Of a stretch of 64,000 nucleotides of DNA, positions 37,661-47,506 are shown piece after piece. The position numbers and the translations under genes were made by a program. The DNA lies in the NCBI RefSeq assembly GCF_001014645.1, contig NZ_LASZ01000011.1, positions 62,001-126,000 of the forward strand, read 5' to 3'. This stretch comes from Luteimonas sp. FCS-9 (GTDB lineage Bacteria > Pseudomonadota > Gammaproteobacteria > Xanthomonadales > Xanthomonadaceae). The number at the start of each line of letters is the position of its first letter. Positions within the stretch are counted from its first letter, which is position 1. The notes beneath the pieces were generated by a model. That model worked only from the letters and a program-made list of their open reading frames with translations, was not told where the DNA came from and did not search any database.

Positions 37661-38125
37661 TTATGCCCCGCCGTCGAAGCCTTGCTGGCGCCAGGCCTCG
37701 AATACCACCACGGCCACCGCATTGGACAGGTTGAGGCTGCGGTTGCCCGGCCGCATCGGCAGCCGCAGGCGGCGCCCGTCGGGAACGGCCGCCAGCACGT
37801 CGTCCGGCAGGCCCCGGGTCTCGCTGCCGAACAGGAACGCATCGCCGGGCGCGAACGCCGGCGCGTCGTAGCGCACGGCATTGCGGGTGCTCAACGCGAA
37901 CAGCCGCCGCGGCGCGATCGCCGCCAGCGCGGCGTCGAGCGTGTCGTGCACCTGCAGCGTCGCGTACTCGTGGTAGTCGAGCCCGGCACGGCGCAGGTTG
38001 CGGTCGTCGAGGTCGAAGCCCAGCGGCCGGACCAAGTGCAGCCGCGCGCCGGTGTTGGCGCACAGCCGGATGGCGTTGCCGGTATTGGGCGGGATCTCGG
38101 GGGTGTGCAGGATGACGTCGAACAT
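37661..38125 (-). CDS. trmL: tRNA (cytidine(34)-2'-O)-methyltransferase TrmL (154 aa)
   Basis: This is a minimal SPOUT methyltransferase with PEIPPNTGNAIRLCANTG, LFGSETRGLPDDVL and the knot motif PMRPGNRSLNLSNAVAVVVFEAWRQ. It methylates the wobble base of tRNA-Leu isoacceptors. Family length is about 155 residues. In E. coli it also lies near secB-gpsA. Confidence 0.95.
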   Translation of the reverse strand: MFDVILHTPEIPPNTGNAIRLCANTGARLHLVRPLGFDLDDRNLRRAGLDYHEYATLQVHDTLDAALAAIAPRRLFALSTRNAVRYDAPAFAPGDAFLFGSETRGLPDDVLAAVPDGRRLRLPMRPGNRSLNLSNAVAVVVFEAWRQQGFDGGA

Positions 38126-38171
38126 GGGGCGGGGGCCGGGACGCGGGCCGCCATTGTCCGTGCTCGCGGCT

Positions 38172-38876
<705 letters not shown>

Positions 38877-38952
38877 CGGGGGCGTCTCGGGAGCGAAAGT
38901 GTCCCGATGCTAGCGCGCCGGGATGGAGCGGCGGATGAGGCCGCCAGCGTCC

Positions 38953-39011
38953 TGTAGGCGCGCGAAAGGGCATTGCCGGTAAAGCCCTTCGCGCGCGAGC
39001 GCGCGCCTACA
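38953..39011. repeat. REP-like palindrome, copy 3 (59 bp)
   Basis: TGTAGGCGCGCGAAAGGG and CCCTTCGCGCGCGAGCGCGCGCCTACA pair imperfectly, with the second arm carrying 8 extra bases. The terminal GTAGGCGCGCG core is shared with copy 2. It lies between the divergent SDR and M16 genes. Confidence 0.82.
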
Positions 39012-39122
39012 CAGGGACCGCACACGATCCCGACCGGGCGACCATGACCTGCGGCCCGTGCCGGATGGCCGTCGGGGTGGCTACGATGCGGGCCCAACTC
39101 CGCCCGAACTCCAAGGATCGGC

Positions 39123-42008
39123 ATGTCCACGACTCCCGCACGCTCCGCCTCGTCGCCGTCCCGTCCGCGCATGGCGCTGCTGGCGCTGGCCACCGGCCTC
39201 GCCCTGGCGGGCGCCGGCTTCGCACCTTCGGCCCCGGCGCAGGTGCGCACACCGGCCGCCGTCGGCGTCGGCGTCGACATCCCCTACGAGACCTTCACCC
39301 TACCCAACGGGCTGCGCGTCGTGGTGCACACCGACCGCAAGGCGCCGATCGTCGCGGTCAACATCTGGTACCACGTCGGCAGCAAGGACGAGCCGGCCGG
39401 CCGCAGCGGTTTTGCGCACCTGTTCGAGCACCTGATGTTCCAGGGCAGCGAACACCACGATGGCGAGTTCTTCGAGCCCTTCAAGCAGGTCGGCGTGACC
39501 GACCAGAACGGCACCACCAACACCGACCGCACGAACTACTTCCAGAACGTGCCGACCACCGCGCTCGACATGGCGCTGTGGATGGAATCCGACCGCATGG
39601 GCCATCTGCTCGGTGCGATCGACCAGGCCGCGCTCGACGAGCAGCGCGGCGTGGTGCAGAACGAGAAGCGCCAGGGCGAGAACCAGCCCTACGGCCAGGT
39701 GTGGGACAAGCTCACGCGCGCGCTGTACCCCGAGGGCCACCCGTACCACCACGGCGTCATCGGCTCGATGAACGACCTCGACGCGGCCTCGCTCGACGAC
39801 GTCAAGCAGTGGTTCCGCACCTGGTACGGCCCCAACAACGCGGTGCTGGTGCTGGCCGGCGACATCGACGTGGCGACCGCGAAGGACAAGGTCGCGCGCT
39901 ACTTCGGCGACATCCCGGCCGGGCCGACGATGGCCCAGCCCGCCGTCGACGTGGCCAGACGCAGCGCCGACACCCGCGAGACGATGGAGGACCAGGTGCC
40001 GCAGGTGCGCATCTACCGCGCCTGGAACGTCGCCGAACTGGGCACGACCGACATCGACCACCTGCAGGTGCTGGGCAACGTGCTCGGCGGCGCCAAGGCA
40101 TCCCGCCTCGACAAGCGCCTGCTGCACGACGACCGCCTGGTCGACAACATCAGTGCCGGCGCCTACGGCTCGCAGCTGGGCTCGAACTTCATCGTCATGG
40201 CGACCGTCAGGCAGGGCGTGGACCCGGCCAAGGTGGAAGCGGCGATCGAGGAGGAACTGCAGCGCCTGATCGAGCAGGGCCCCACGGCCGAGGAGCTCGA
40301 GCGCGCTAAGACCTCGTTCCGCGCCGGTTTCGTGCGCGGCATCGAGCGCATCGGCGGATTCGGCGGCAAGGCCGATGCGCTGGCCGAATGCACCGTCTAC
40401 GACGGCGACCCGGGCTGCTTCCGCGAGGCGCTGGCGAACGTCGCCGCGACCACCATCGACGACGTCAAGGCGGCCGGCGCGAAGTGGCTCGACGTCGGCA
40501 GCCACACCATCACCGTGGTACCGGGCGCGCGCACGCCGCTGGCCGAGGAACCCGCGGTCACGCCGGCGCCGTTCACGCCGCCGGTGCCCGATCCGAAGTA
40601 CCGCACCACGCGCACGGACGTCGACCGCAGCCGGGGCGTGCCCCGGACCGCGTCGTTCCCCGAACTGAAGTTCCCCGAGCAGCAGCGCGCGACGCTCGCC
40701 AACGGCACCCAGGTGATCCTCGCCCGTCGCCCCGAGATCCCGGTGGTGCAGCTGAGCTACGAGTTCGGCGGCGGCTACACCGCCGACCAGGGACGCACGC
40801 CGGGCACCGCCAGCTTCACGATGAGCGTGCTCGACGAAGGCGCCGGCGGGCTGGGCGCGCTGGACTTCGCCGACCGCGTCGAATCGCTGGGCGCGAGCCT
40901 GGGCGCTGGCGCCTCGCCCGATGGCAGCAACGCCTACGTGTCCGCGCTCAAGGAGCACCTGGACGCGTCGCTGGCGCTGTTCGCGGACATGGTGCGCCGG
41001 CCGAACTTCGAACCCAAGGAGATCGAGCGCATCCGCGCCAGCTGGATCGCCGGCATCGGCCAGGAGAAGGCGCGCCCGTCGAGCGTGGCGATGCGCGTGC
41101 TGCCGCCGCTGGTCTACGGCGCGGGGCACCCGTACGCGATCCCGTTCACCGGCAGCGGCGACGAGGCCTCGATCGCCAGGCTCACGCGCGAGGACCTGGT
41201 GGCGTTCCACCGCGACTGGGTGCGCCCGGAGGGCGCGACGCTGATCGTCGTGGGCGACACCACGCTCGAGGAGATCGTGCCGCTGCTGGAGAAGCACTTC
41301 GGCGACTGGCGCGGTGCCGGTAGCGCGCCCGCCCCGATCACCGTGCCGGAGGTCGCCCGTCCGGGCGCGCCGCGGGTTTTCCTGATCGACCAGCCCGGCG
41401 CGGTGCAGGCCAACATCTTCGCCGCCCAGGTGATCCCGCCGACCAACGACCCGGCCTCGACCCGCTTCGACATGCTCAACACCGTCGTCGGCGGCGACTT
41501 CACCGCGCGCTTGAACATGAACCTGCGCGAGGACAAGCACTGGTCGTACGGCGCACGCAGCTCGGCGACCGGCACGCTGGGGCAGCGCCCCTGGATGGCC
41601 TCGGCGCCGGTGCAGATCGACAAGACCGCCGAGGCGATGGCCGAGATCCGCCGCGAGCTGGCCGACCTGGCCGGCGGCGGGCGTCCGGCCACCGAGGCCG
41701 AGCTGGCGCGCGCCAAGGCGATCCAGACGCTGAGCCTGCCCGGCGCGTACGAGACCGCGTGGTCGGTGATGTCGACGATCGGCGGCAACGTGCGTTTCGG
41801 CCGGCCGGACGACTACGTGTTCCAGCGCAAGGCCGAGGTCGAGTCGATGACGGTCGCAGACCTCGCCGGCGCGGCGCGCACGATCGACCCGTCGGCGCTG
41901 ACCTGGGTCGTCGTCGGCGACCTGTCGAAGATCGAGGCGCCGGTGCGCGCGCTCGACCTGGGCGAAGTCCGCGTGCTCGACACCGACGGCAGGCCGGTGG
42001 ACCGGTGA
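39123..42008 (+). CDS. M16 family zinc metallopeptidase, two-domain secreted form (961 aa)
   Basis: A signal peptide ends near SAPAQ. The first M16 half carries the inverted zinc motif HLFEH (residues 99-103) and the third ligand in VVQNEKRQGENQPYG (about residue 182). The second half (from about 510) is the non-catalytic M16 copy with LANGTQVILARRPEIPVVQL. These single-chain two-half proteins, of about 950 residues, are periplasmic or outer-membrane-associated peptidases that close around small peptides. It has its own upstream region containing a REP element. Confidence 0.93.
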   Translation: MSTTPARSASSPSRPRMALLALATGLALAGAGFAPSAPAQVRTPAAVGVGVDIPYETFTLPNGLRVVVHTDRKAPIVAVNIWYHVGSKDEPAGRSGFAHLFEHLMFQGSEHHDGEFFEPFKQVGVTDQNGTTNTDRTNYFQNVPTTALDMALWMESDRMGHLLGAIDQAALDEQRGVVQNEKRQGENQPYGQVWDKLTRALYPEGHPYHHGVIGSMNDLDAASLDDVKQWFRTWYGPNNAVLVLAGDIDVATAKDKVARYFGDIPAGPTMAQPAVDVARRSADTRETMEDQVPQVRIYRAWNVAELGTTDIDHLQVLGNVLGGAKASRLDKRLLHDDRLVDNISAGAYGSQLGSNFIVMATVRQGVDPAKVEAAIEEELQRLIEQGPTAEELERAKTSFRAGFVRGIERIGGFGGKADALAECTVYDGDPGCFREALANVAATTIDDVKAAGAKWLDVGSHTITVVPGARTPLAEEPAVTPAPFTPPVPDPKYRTTRTDVDRSRGVPRTASFPELKFPEQQRATLANGTQVILARRPEIPVVQLSYEFGGGYTADQGRTPGTASFTMSVLDEGAGGLGALDFADRVESLGASLGAGASPDGSNAYVSALKEHLDASLALFADMVRRPNFEPKEIERIRASWIAGIGQEKARPSSVAMRVLPPLVYGAGHPYAIPFTGSGDEASIARLTREDLVAFHRDWVRPEGATLIVVGDTTLEEIVPLLEKHFGDWRGAGSAPAPITVPEVARPGAPRVFLIDQPGAVQANIFAAQVIPPTNDPASTRFDMLNTVVGGDFTARLNMNLREDKHWSYGARSSATGTLGQRPWMASAPVQIDKTAEAMAEIRRELADLAGGGRPATEAELARAKAIQTLSLPGAYETAWSVMSTIGGNVRFGRPDDYVFQRKAEVESMTVADLAGAARTIDPSALTWVVVGDLSKIEAPVRALDLGEVRVLDTDGRPVDR

Positions 42009-42076
42009 TCGCCCGCTCAGCCCGTGCCCGCCACAATGGCGGGCACCGCGTCCTTCCCCGATCGTCCGGAGTGCCC

Positions 42077-42388
42077 ATGCGCAAGCCCCTGCTGGTCCTG
42101 CTGCTGTCCCTGTCCGCCGCCGGCTGCACCTGGGTGCACATGGCACCCGGCGCGAGCGCGGTGCGCGTGGTCAACGCGGCGCCGGGCAACTGCGAGAAGC
42201 GCGGCGAGGTCGAGGTCTCGGTCAAGCACAGCATCGCGTTCGTCGAGCGCAACGCACTGCGCGTGCGCGAGGAGCTGGAAACGCTGGCGCGCAACGAAGC
42301 GCCGGGCCTGTCGGCCGACACCATCAGCCCGCTCGGCGAACCGGCCGGCGGCAGCCAGCGGTTCGCCGCCTGGCGCTGCGGACGCTGA
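42077..42388 (+). CDS. DUF4156 lipoprotein (103 aa)
   Basis: The lipobox LSAAGC is followed by TWVHMAPGASAVRV, NCEKRGEVEVSV and ERNALRVREELETLARNEA, with the last Cys in AAWRCGR. This is the DUF4156 pattern; function unknown. It is 68 bp downstream of the M16 gene. Confidence 0.85.
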   Translation: MRKPLLVLLLSLSAAGCTWVHMAPGASAVRVVNAAPGNCEKRGEVEVSVKHSIAFVERNALRVREELETLARNEAPGLSADTISPLGEPAGGSQRFAAWRCGR

Positions 42389-42543
42389 ATGCGGCGCCGG
42401 CGCGCCGTCCACCCGGCACGGCGGTCGCCCCGGGCCACGCCGTCGGCCGCCACGGCGCGGCCGGCAGCGCGCCTGCAACATGCGTCGCCCCGGCGAAGCG
42501 GTTACCCTATGCGGCTCCCTTTGCCACATCCGGCGCCCAGCCC

Positions 42544-43560
42544 ATGCTCTTTGAAAACGTCGCCATCGCCGGCCTCGCCCATGTCGATGCGCCGCGCCGC
42601 CTGACCAGCGACGACATCAACGCCCGGCTGAAGCCGACCCTCGACCGCCTCGGCATCAGGACCGACGTCCTCAAGGACATCGCCGGCATCCACGCGCGCC
42701 ACCTGTGGGACGACGACACGCTGGCCTCCGACGCGGCGACAATGGCCGGGCGCAAGGCGCTCGACGACGCCGGCATCGACGCCACGCAGCTGGGCCTGCT
42801 GGTCAACACCTCGGTCAGCCGCGACTATCTCGAGCCGTCCACGGCGAGCATCGTCGGCGGCAACCTCGGCGTCGGCGACACCTGCCAGAACTACGACCTG
42901 GCCAATGCGTGCCTGGCGTTCGTCAACGGCATGGACGTGGCCAGCCGCATGATCGAGCTGGGCGAGATCGACTACGCGCTGATCGTCGACGGCGAGACCG
43001 CCAACCTCGCCTACGAGAAGACCATGGAGCGTCTGCTGCACCCCGACGCGACCGAAGAGGACTTCCGCAACGAGCTGGCCACGCTGACGCTGGGCTGCGG
43101 TTCGGCGGCGATGGTGCTCGCGCGCGCCGACCTGGTGCCCGACGCGCCGCGCTACAAGGGCGGCGTGACCCGCTCGGCGACCGAGTGGAACACCCTGTGC
43201 CGCGGCAACCTCGACCGCATGGTCACCGACACGCGGATGCTGCTGCTCGAAGGCATGAAGCTCGCGCAGAAGACCTTCGTCGCCGCGCGCGAGGCGCTGG
43301 GCTGGGTCGTCGACGAGCTCGACGAGTTCGTGATCCACCAGGTCAGCAAGGTGCACACCGCCTCGTTCGTGCAGGCGTTCGGCATCGATCCGAAGAAGGT
43401 CCACACGATCTTCGGCGAGCACGGCAACATCGGCCCGGCCTCGGTGCCGATCGTGCTCAGCAAGCTGCGCGAGATGGGTCGCCTGAAAAAGGGCAACCGC
43501 GTCGCGCTGCTGGGCATCGGCTCGGGCCTGAACTGCTCGATGGCCGAGGTGGTCTGGTAG
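42544..43560 (+). CDS. oleA: Olefin-pathway condensing enzyme OleA, thiolase fold (338 aa)
   Basis: This FabH-like protein carries out head-to-head, non-decarboxylative Claisen condensation of two acyl-CoAs. The catalytic Cys is C123 (ANACLAFVNG), with H265 (VIHQVSKVH), N295 (EHGNIGPAS) and a Glu at 97 (RDYLEPSTAS). The Cys-His-Asn spacing of 142 and 30 residues agrees with the OleA from Xanthomonas as I recall it. The opposite-chain Glu and the LLLEGMKLAQKTF segment separate it from FabH. Start is the only good ATG in frame. Confidence 0.92.
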   Translation: MLFENVAIAGLAHVDAPRRLTSDDINARLKPTLDRLGIRTDVLKDIAGIHARHLWDDDTLASDAATMAGRKALDDAGIDATQLGLLVNTSVSRDYLEPSTASIVGGNLGVGDTCQNYDLANACLAFVNGMDVASRMIELGEIDYALIVDGETANLAYEKTMERLLHPDATEEDFRNELATLTLGCGSAAMVLARADLVPDAPRYKGGVTRSATEWNTLCRGNLDRMVTDTRMLLLEGMKLAQKTFVAAREALGWVVDELDEFVIHQVSKVHTASFVQAFGIDPKKVHTIFGEHGNIGPASVPIVLSKLREMGRLKKGNRVALLGIGSGLNCSMAEVVW

Positions 43561-43602
43561 GCGACCCGCCGGGCCGGTCGCCGGCCGACGCGTCGCCTGT
43601 GC

Positions 43603-45321
43603 TCAGTCTTGGGTGGCGTGCACCGGGCCGATCAGCGACTGCAGCTCCGCTTCCAGCCCGTTGATGCGCGCCGCCAGCTGCGCGGCGTCCTGCGGGCTGA
43701 CATGCACCAGGCCGTCGAGCAGTTCGGACAACTGCATCAGCCGCGTGCGCTGCTCGCGCACGTCCAGGCGCGCGCGGTAGGCGCGCAGATCGCCGACCTC
43801 GGCATGCAGCGCGCTGTGGCGATAGCGCTCGCGCAGCATCATCTGCAGCCGGCCGACGATCCGGCGGTCGGCGTCCGACCACGGGAGGCCGGTGCCGCGC
43901 ACGGTCTCGTGCCAGGCGGTGAAGCTGGCCCGCGGGCCGATGCGGTCGCCGTCCTCGTCGATCAGGAACGGTTCGTCCGGGCGGCCGGCCCAGCGCACGT
44001 CCTGCACCTCCTCGCAACGGAAGAAGAACAGCCATTCCTCGCGCGACGGGTCAAGCGGCAGCGCGAGCACGCCGGCGATGCCGTCGGCCTCGCCCGGATC
44101 GCGGCTCCAGTCCGACGCCACGTCCGTCCCGACCGGTCCGGTCCCCGAATCGATCCGGCGGATCCAGTCGAGCAGCCCGGGCACCCGGCTCTGGTCGGGG
44201 GTGCGGCCGGCGCTGTGCCAGTGGCCGGCCTGCAGCAGGCCGACGCCGTCGCACTCGACCGCCCGACGCAGCAGGTCGAGCTCGCCGACGAGCGCCAGCC
44301 GCGGCTCGATCGCGTTGTCGAGCCGCAGCGCGAGCGTGTCGCGCACGCCGCGCGCGCTCTCCTCCAGCGCCAGGGCCTGCTGCTGCTCGCGCGCGGCCAC
44401 GCGCATCGACACGAACAGGCCGAACAGGTCGGCCGCCGCGCGCACGCCTGGCGGGACGTTGCGCACGGTACGGTGGTGACAGGCGATCAGGCCCCACAGG
44501 CGGCCGCCGGACACGATCGAGATCGACATCGACGCGACCACGCCCATGTTGGCGAGGTACTCCAGGTGCACTGGCGAGACGCTGCGCAGCGCCATCTGCG
44601 CCAGGTCGAGCGGCGCGCCGCGGGCGTCGCGGTCGGGCAGGATCGGCACCGGCACGTAGGTCGCGTCGGGGATCACCCGGATGCGGTTGCGCAGGTACAG
44701 CGTGCGCGCCTGCACCGGGATGTCGGACGCGGGATAGCGCAGCCCCAGGTACGAGGTCAGCGCCGAATCGCGCGATTCGGCGATCACCTCGCCGGCATCG
44801 TCGTGGCGGAAGCGATAGACCATCACCCGGTCGTAGCCGGTCAGCAGCCGCACCTGCTCGGCGACGCGCTGGTGGAAATCGCCGATGTCCTCGCTGCCGG
44901 CCACGCGCGCGATCATCGTCTGCGCGACGACGGTCGGCGAACGCTCGGCGGCGCTGCGCGGCTGCGGCTCGATCTCGATGTGCACCAGGCCGTCGACGAC
45001 ATGCACGCTGACGTCGCACAGGTGCGCCATCGGGCCGATATTGCCCACCGCCGCGCGCTGCGGCGGCGCGCCCGGCTCGCCGAAGCCGATGGTCTCGGCG
45101 ATCGCCTGGATCAGGTCGTCGGTGAGGAACTCGCGCAGCGAATGCCGCAGCATTTCCTCCGGGGTCGCGCCCATCAGCGTCTCGATGTTGGCCGAGACGT
45201 GGTGGATGGTCCAGTCGGGCAGCTGGCAGCTGATCAGATAACCGTGCGGCTGGATCGCGCCGGACAGGTGGATCGGTTCGTTGGCGCAGACCTGCAGCGC
45301 GCGATCGAGGACGGCGTTCAT
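43603..45321 (-). CDS. bphP: Bacteriophytochrome with PAS-GAF-PHY core and no output domain (572 aa)
   Basis: The N-terminal Cys12 (VCANEPIHLSG) is the biliverdin attachment site of bacterial phytochromes. PAS (IQPHGYLISC) and GAF domains follow, with YPASDIPVQ (D200, the DIP motif) and LIACHH at 279-283. The PHY domain has the tongue motif GPRASF near residue 465. Family members end in a histidine kinase, GGDEF or PAS9 module. Here only a charged coiled-coil tail of about 65 residues remains. It is translationally coupled to bphO (ATGA 45318-45321). Confidence 0.92.
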   Translation of the reverse strand: MNAVLDRALQVCANEPIHLSGAIQPHGYLISCQLPDWTIHHVSANIETLMGATPEEMLRHSLREFLTDDLIQAIAETIGFGEPGAPPQRAAVGNIGPMAHLCDVSVHVVDGLVHIEIEPQPRSAAERSPTVVAQTMIARVAGSEDIGDFHQRVAEQVRLLTGYDRVMVYRFRHDDAGEVIAESRDSALTSYLGLRYPASDIPVQARTLYLRNRIRVIPDATYVPVPILPDRDARGAPLDLAQMALRSVSPVHLEYLANMGVVASMSISIVSGGRLWGLIACHHRTVRNVPPGVRAAADLFGLFVSMRVAAREQQQALALEESARGVRDTLALRLDNAIEPRLALVGELDLLRRAVECDGVGLLQAGHWHSAGRTPDQSRVPGLLDWIRRIDSGTGPVGTDVASDWSRDPGEADGIAGVLALPLDPSREEWLFFFRCEEVQDVRWAGRPDEPFLIDEDGDRIGPRASFTAWHETVRGTGLPWSDADRRIVGRLQMMLRERYRHSALHAEVGDLRAYRARLDVREQRTRLMQLSELLDGLVHVSPQDAAQLAARINGLEAELQSLIGPVHATQD

Positions 45322-45908
45322 GCGTCGGACTCCGGATCGAAGACGGGATGGGCCTCGAAGCTGCGCTCGAAGCAGGATCGCACCAGCACGAACGCATCGC
45401 GTGCGCCGCGCTGCAGGCGGGCCATCAATGGGGCGTCATCGGGCGGGCAGGCGGCCAGACGCTCGAGCACGCGGTCCCATTCGCCGTCGACGGCGTGCCG
45501 GGCGAGGAACCGCGCACCGGTGTCCTCGTCGTGGCCGAGCGCGCGCGCATGCCGCACCAGATGGCGCGCGCCCATGCTGCTGCCGGCCATGACGTACTCC
45601 CAGCCCAGGCGCTCGTCGGCATTGGCCACCGGCGTGCAGATGCCGCCGGGCGGCAGCGGCGCCAGGCCCAGCGTCTGCAGGTCGCGGGCCAGCCAGAACG
45701 ATTGCCGCGGCAGCGCGCCGATTGCGATCTCGTGGTCGGCTGCGAAGCGGTGCATGCCGACAAGGTAGCGCGCATAATCGGACGCGGTCCGCAGCCCGTC
45801 GGCGAAAAACGCATCCACGCGCGCGTGCAGGTCCGCGGTGTCGCGCCGCAGGATCTGGCGTGCGTCGACCGGCCGGGCGGCGCGGAGCTGGGACACGTTC
45901 GCATTCAT
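45318..45908 (-). CDS. bphO: Biliverdin-producing heme oxygenase BphO (196 aa)
   Basis: The protein has the all-helical heme oxygenase fold, with the proximal His candidate in RDTADLHARVDAFF (H28), SDYARYLVGMHRF and the distal helix YVMAGSSMGARHLVRHA (GSxxG). It opens heme to biliverdin, the phytochrome chromophore. It is the upstream partner of bphP with a 4-base overlap, the usual pairing. Confidence 0.92.
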   Translation of the reverse strand: MNANVSQLRAARPVDARQILRRDTADLHARVDAFFADGLRTASDYARYLVGMHRFAADHEIAIGALPRQSFWLARDLQTLGLAPLPPGGICTPVANADERLGWEYVMAGSSMGARHLVRHARALGHDEDTGARFLARHAVDGEWDRVLERLAACPPDDAPLMARLQRGARDAFVLVRSCFERSFEAHPVFDPESDA

Positions 45909-46046
45909 CGAAAAAGCATACCGGGCTGTTTCTCGGGCTTCTGTTGGATTCCGACATTGCGTTCAGGTGGAAGCCACTCCTGGCCGGCCCCGACCCCGCG
46001 ACGCCTACAATGGCGCGCCCATCGCCAGCGCCGGACCCGGACCATC

Positions 46047-46955
46047 GTGCAGCTCCCCGACTACGACTTCGCCAGCCACCACCTGGAGGTGCGGCCCGGC
46101 GTGCGCATGCACTATCTCGACGAGGGCCCGCGTGACGGCGAGATCGTGCTCATGCTCCACGGCAACCCGTCCTGGAGCTACTACTGGCGCCACCTGGTGC
46201 GTGGCCTGCGCGACCGCTACCGCTGCATCGTGCCCGACCACGTCGGCATGGGCCTGTCGGACAAGCCCGACGACGGTCCCGGCGCCTCCCCGCGCTACGA
46301 CTACACCCTGGCCTCGCGGGTCGAGGACGTCGGTACCCTGCTCGCGCACCTGGGCATCGACGGGCCGCTGACGCTGGCCGTGCACGACTGGGGCGGGATG
46401 ATCGGCTTCGGCTGGGCGCTCGCGCACCAGGCGCAGGTCCGGCGCCTGGTGATCACCAACACCGCCGCGTTCCCGCTGCCAGCCGCCAAGCCGATGCCGT
46501 GGCAGATCGCGCTGGGCCGCGACTACACGGTCGGCGAGTGGATCATCCGCGGCTTCAACGCGTTCTCGGCCGGCGCCTCGTGGCTGGGCGTCGAGCGGCG
46601 CATGCCGCGCGCGGTGCGCCGCGCCTACGTCGCGCCGTACGACAGCTGGCGCAATCGCATCTCCACGGTGCGCTTCATGCAGGACATCCCGCTGGGGCCG
46701 GGCGACCGTGCCTGGCCGCTGCTCGAGGCCGCCGGCCGGGCCCTGCCCGGATACGCCGACCGGCCGGCGTTCATCGGCTGGGGCCTGCGCGACTTCGTGT
46801 TCGACCGGCATTTCCTCGAGGGTTTCCGCAGCGCGCTGCCGCAGGCCGAGGTCGAGGCGTTCGACGATGCCGGCCACTACGTGCTCGAGGACCGGTACGC
46901 GGTGCTCGTGCCGCGGATCCGCGGGTTCCTCGACCGGCATCCGCTGGGCACCTGA
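46047..46955 (+). CDS. oleB: Beta-lactone decarboxylase OleB, alpha/beta hydrolase fold (302 aa)
   Basis: This is a haloalkane-dehalogenase-type alpha/beta hydrolase. The nucleophile is Asp114 in AVHDWGGMIG, the oxyanion region is MLHGNPSWSYYW, and the acid and base are D249 (GLRDF) and H277 (DDAGHYVLED). OleB converts the cis-beta-lactone from OleC to a cis-olefin and CO2. The role depends on the ole genes nearby; by fold alone it could be a dehalogenase. GTG start at 46047. It is divergent from bphO with 138 bp between. Confidence 0.88.
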   Translation: MQLPDYDFASHHLEVRPGVRMHYLDEGPRDGEIVLMLHGNPSWSYYWRHLVRGLRDRYRCIVPDHVGMGLSDKPDDGPGASPRYDYTLASRVEDVGTLLAHLGIDGPLTLAVHDWGGMIGFGWALAHQAQVRRLVITNTAAFPLPAAKPMPWQIALGRDYTVGEWIIRGFNAFSAGASWLGVERRMPRAVRRAYVAPYDSWRNRISTVRFMQDIPLGPGDRAWPLLEAAGRALPGYADRPAFIGWGLRDFVFDRHFLEGFRSALPQAEVEAFDDAGHYVLEDRYAVLVPRIRGFLDRHPLGT

Positions 46956-46968
46956 CGCCGATCGCGGG

Positions 46969-47397
46969 TCATGCCGCGATCGGCGGCACCGTCGGCGTGG
47001 TCGGACTGTGGCCGTTGTCGTCGGGTTCGTCGTCGTTGGCCGCGCCGTCGCGCCAGCGCCAGTCGGCGACCGTCAGCAGCGGCAGCCCGTGCGCGGCGCG
47101 GGCGCGGTCGCACTGGCCGCTGCGCTCGCCCGACTCCAGCGAGGCCGGCACCGCGGCGCAGACCGACGGGCGCATCGGATGGATCGTGCAGCGCGAGTAG
47201 CGGCCGATGTCGGCATCGAGCGCGATGCAGCGCGGCTGCGCGCAGGACGTGCCGCGCATCGCGCGCTCGTGGGTGCGCAGCGGCTCGGTCAGCGCCGCAG
47301 GCACCCGCCCGCCGAGGTCGGGATCGGCCTCGCTCCAGTGGAAACCGATGCGGAAATGCGCACAGCAGGCACCACAGGACAGACACGGATGCGGCAT
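46969..47397 (-). CDS. YkgJ family cysteine-cluster protein (142 aa)
   Basis: The N-terminal CLSCGACC and further Cys at SCAQPRCIALD, RCTIHPMRPSVC give the CxxCxxCC zinc/iron-binding cluster of the YkgJ/UPF0153 family. The C-terminus is acidic and Pro/Thr-rich. Metal chelation is expected; biological role unknown. It converges on oleB with 13 bp between stops. Confidence 0.88.
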   Translation of the reverse strand: MPHPCLSCGACCAHFRIGFHWSEADPDLGGRVPAALTEPLRTHERAMRGTSCAQPRCIALDADIGRYSRCTIHPMRPSVCAAVPASLESGERSGQCDRARAAHGLPLLTVADWRWRDGAANDDEPDDNGHSPTTPTVPPIAA

Positions 47398-47506
47398 GGC
47401 GCGACCGGGCGGGAGAGGAGGGCGGGGCGCGGATTTTTTCCCGGCATGGCGATGCCGCGCAAGAGGCCCGGTCCGGACCGCCGGCGCGGCGTTCAGCCGC
47501 GGCGCG

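Noticed and set aside
47442..47457. Hairpin CGGCAT-GGCG-ATGCCG next to a T-run as terminator
   Set aside because: The T-run lies on the wrong side of the stem for the minus-strand genes that flank it.
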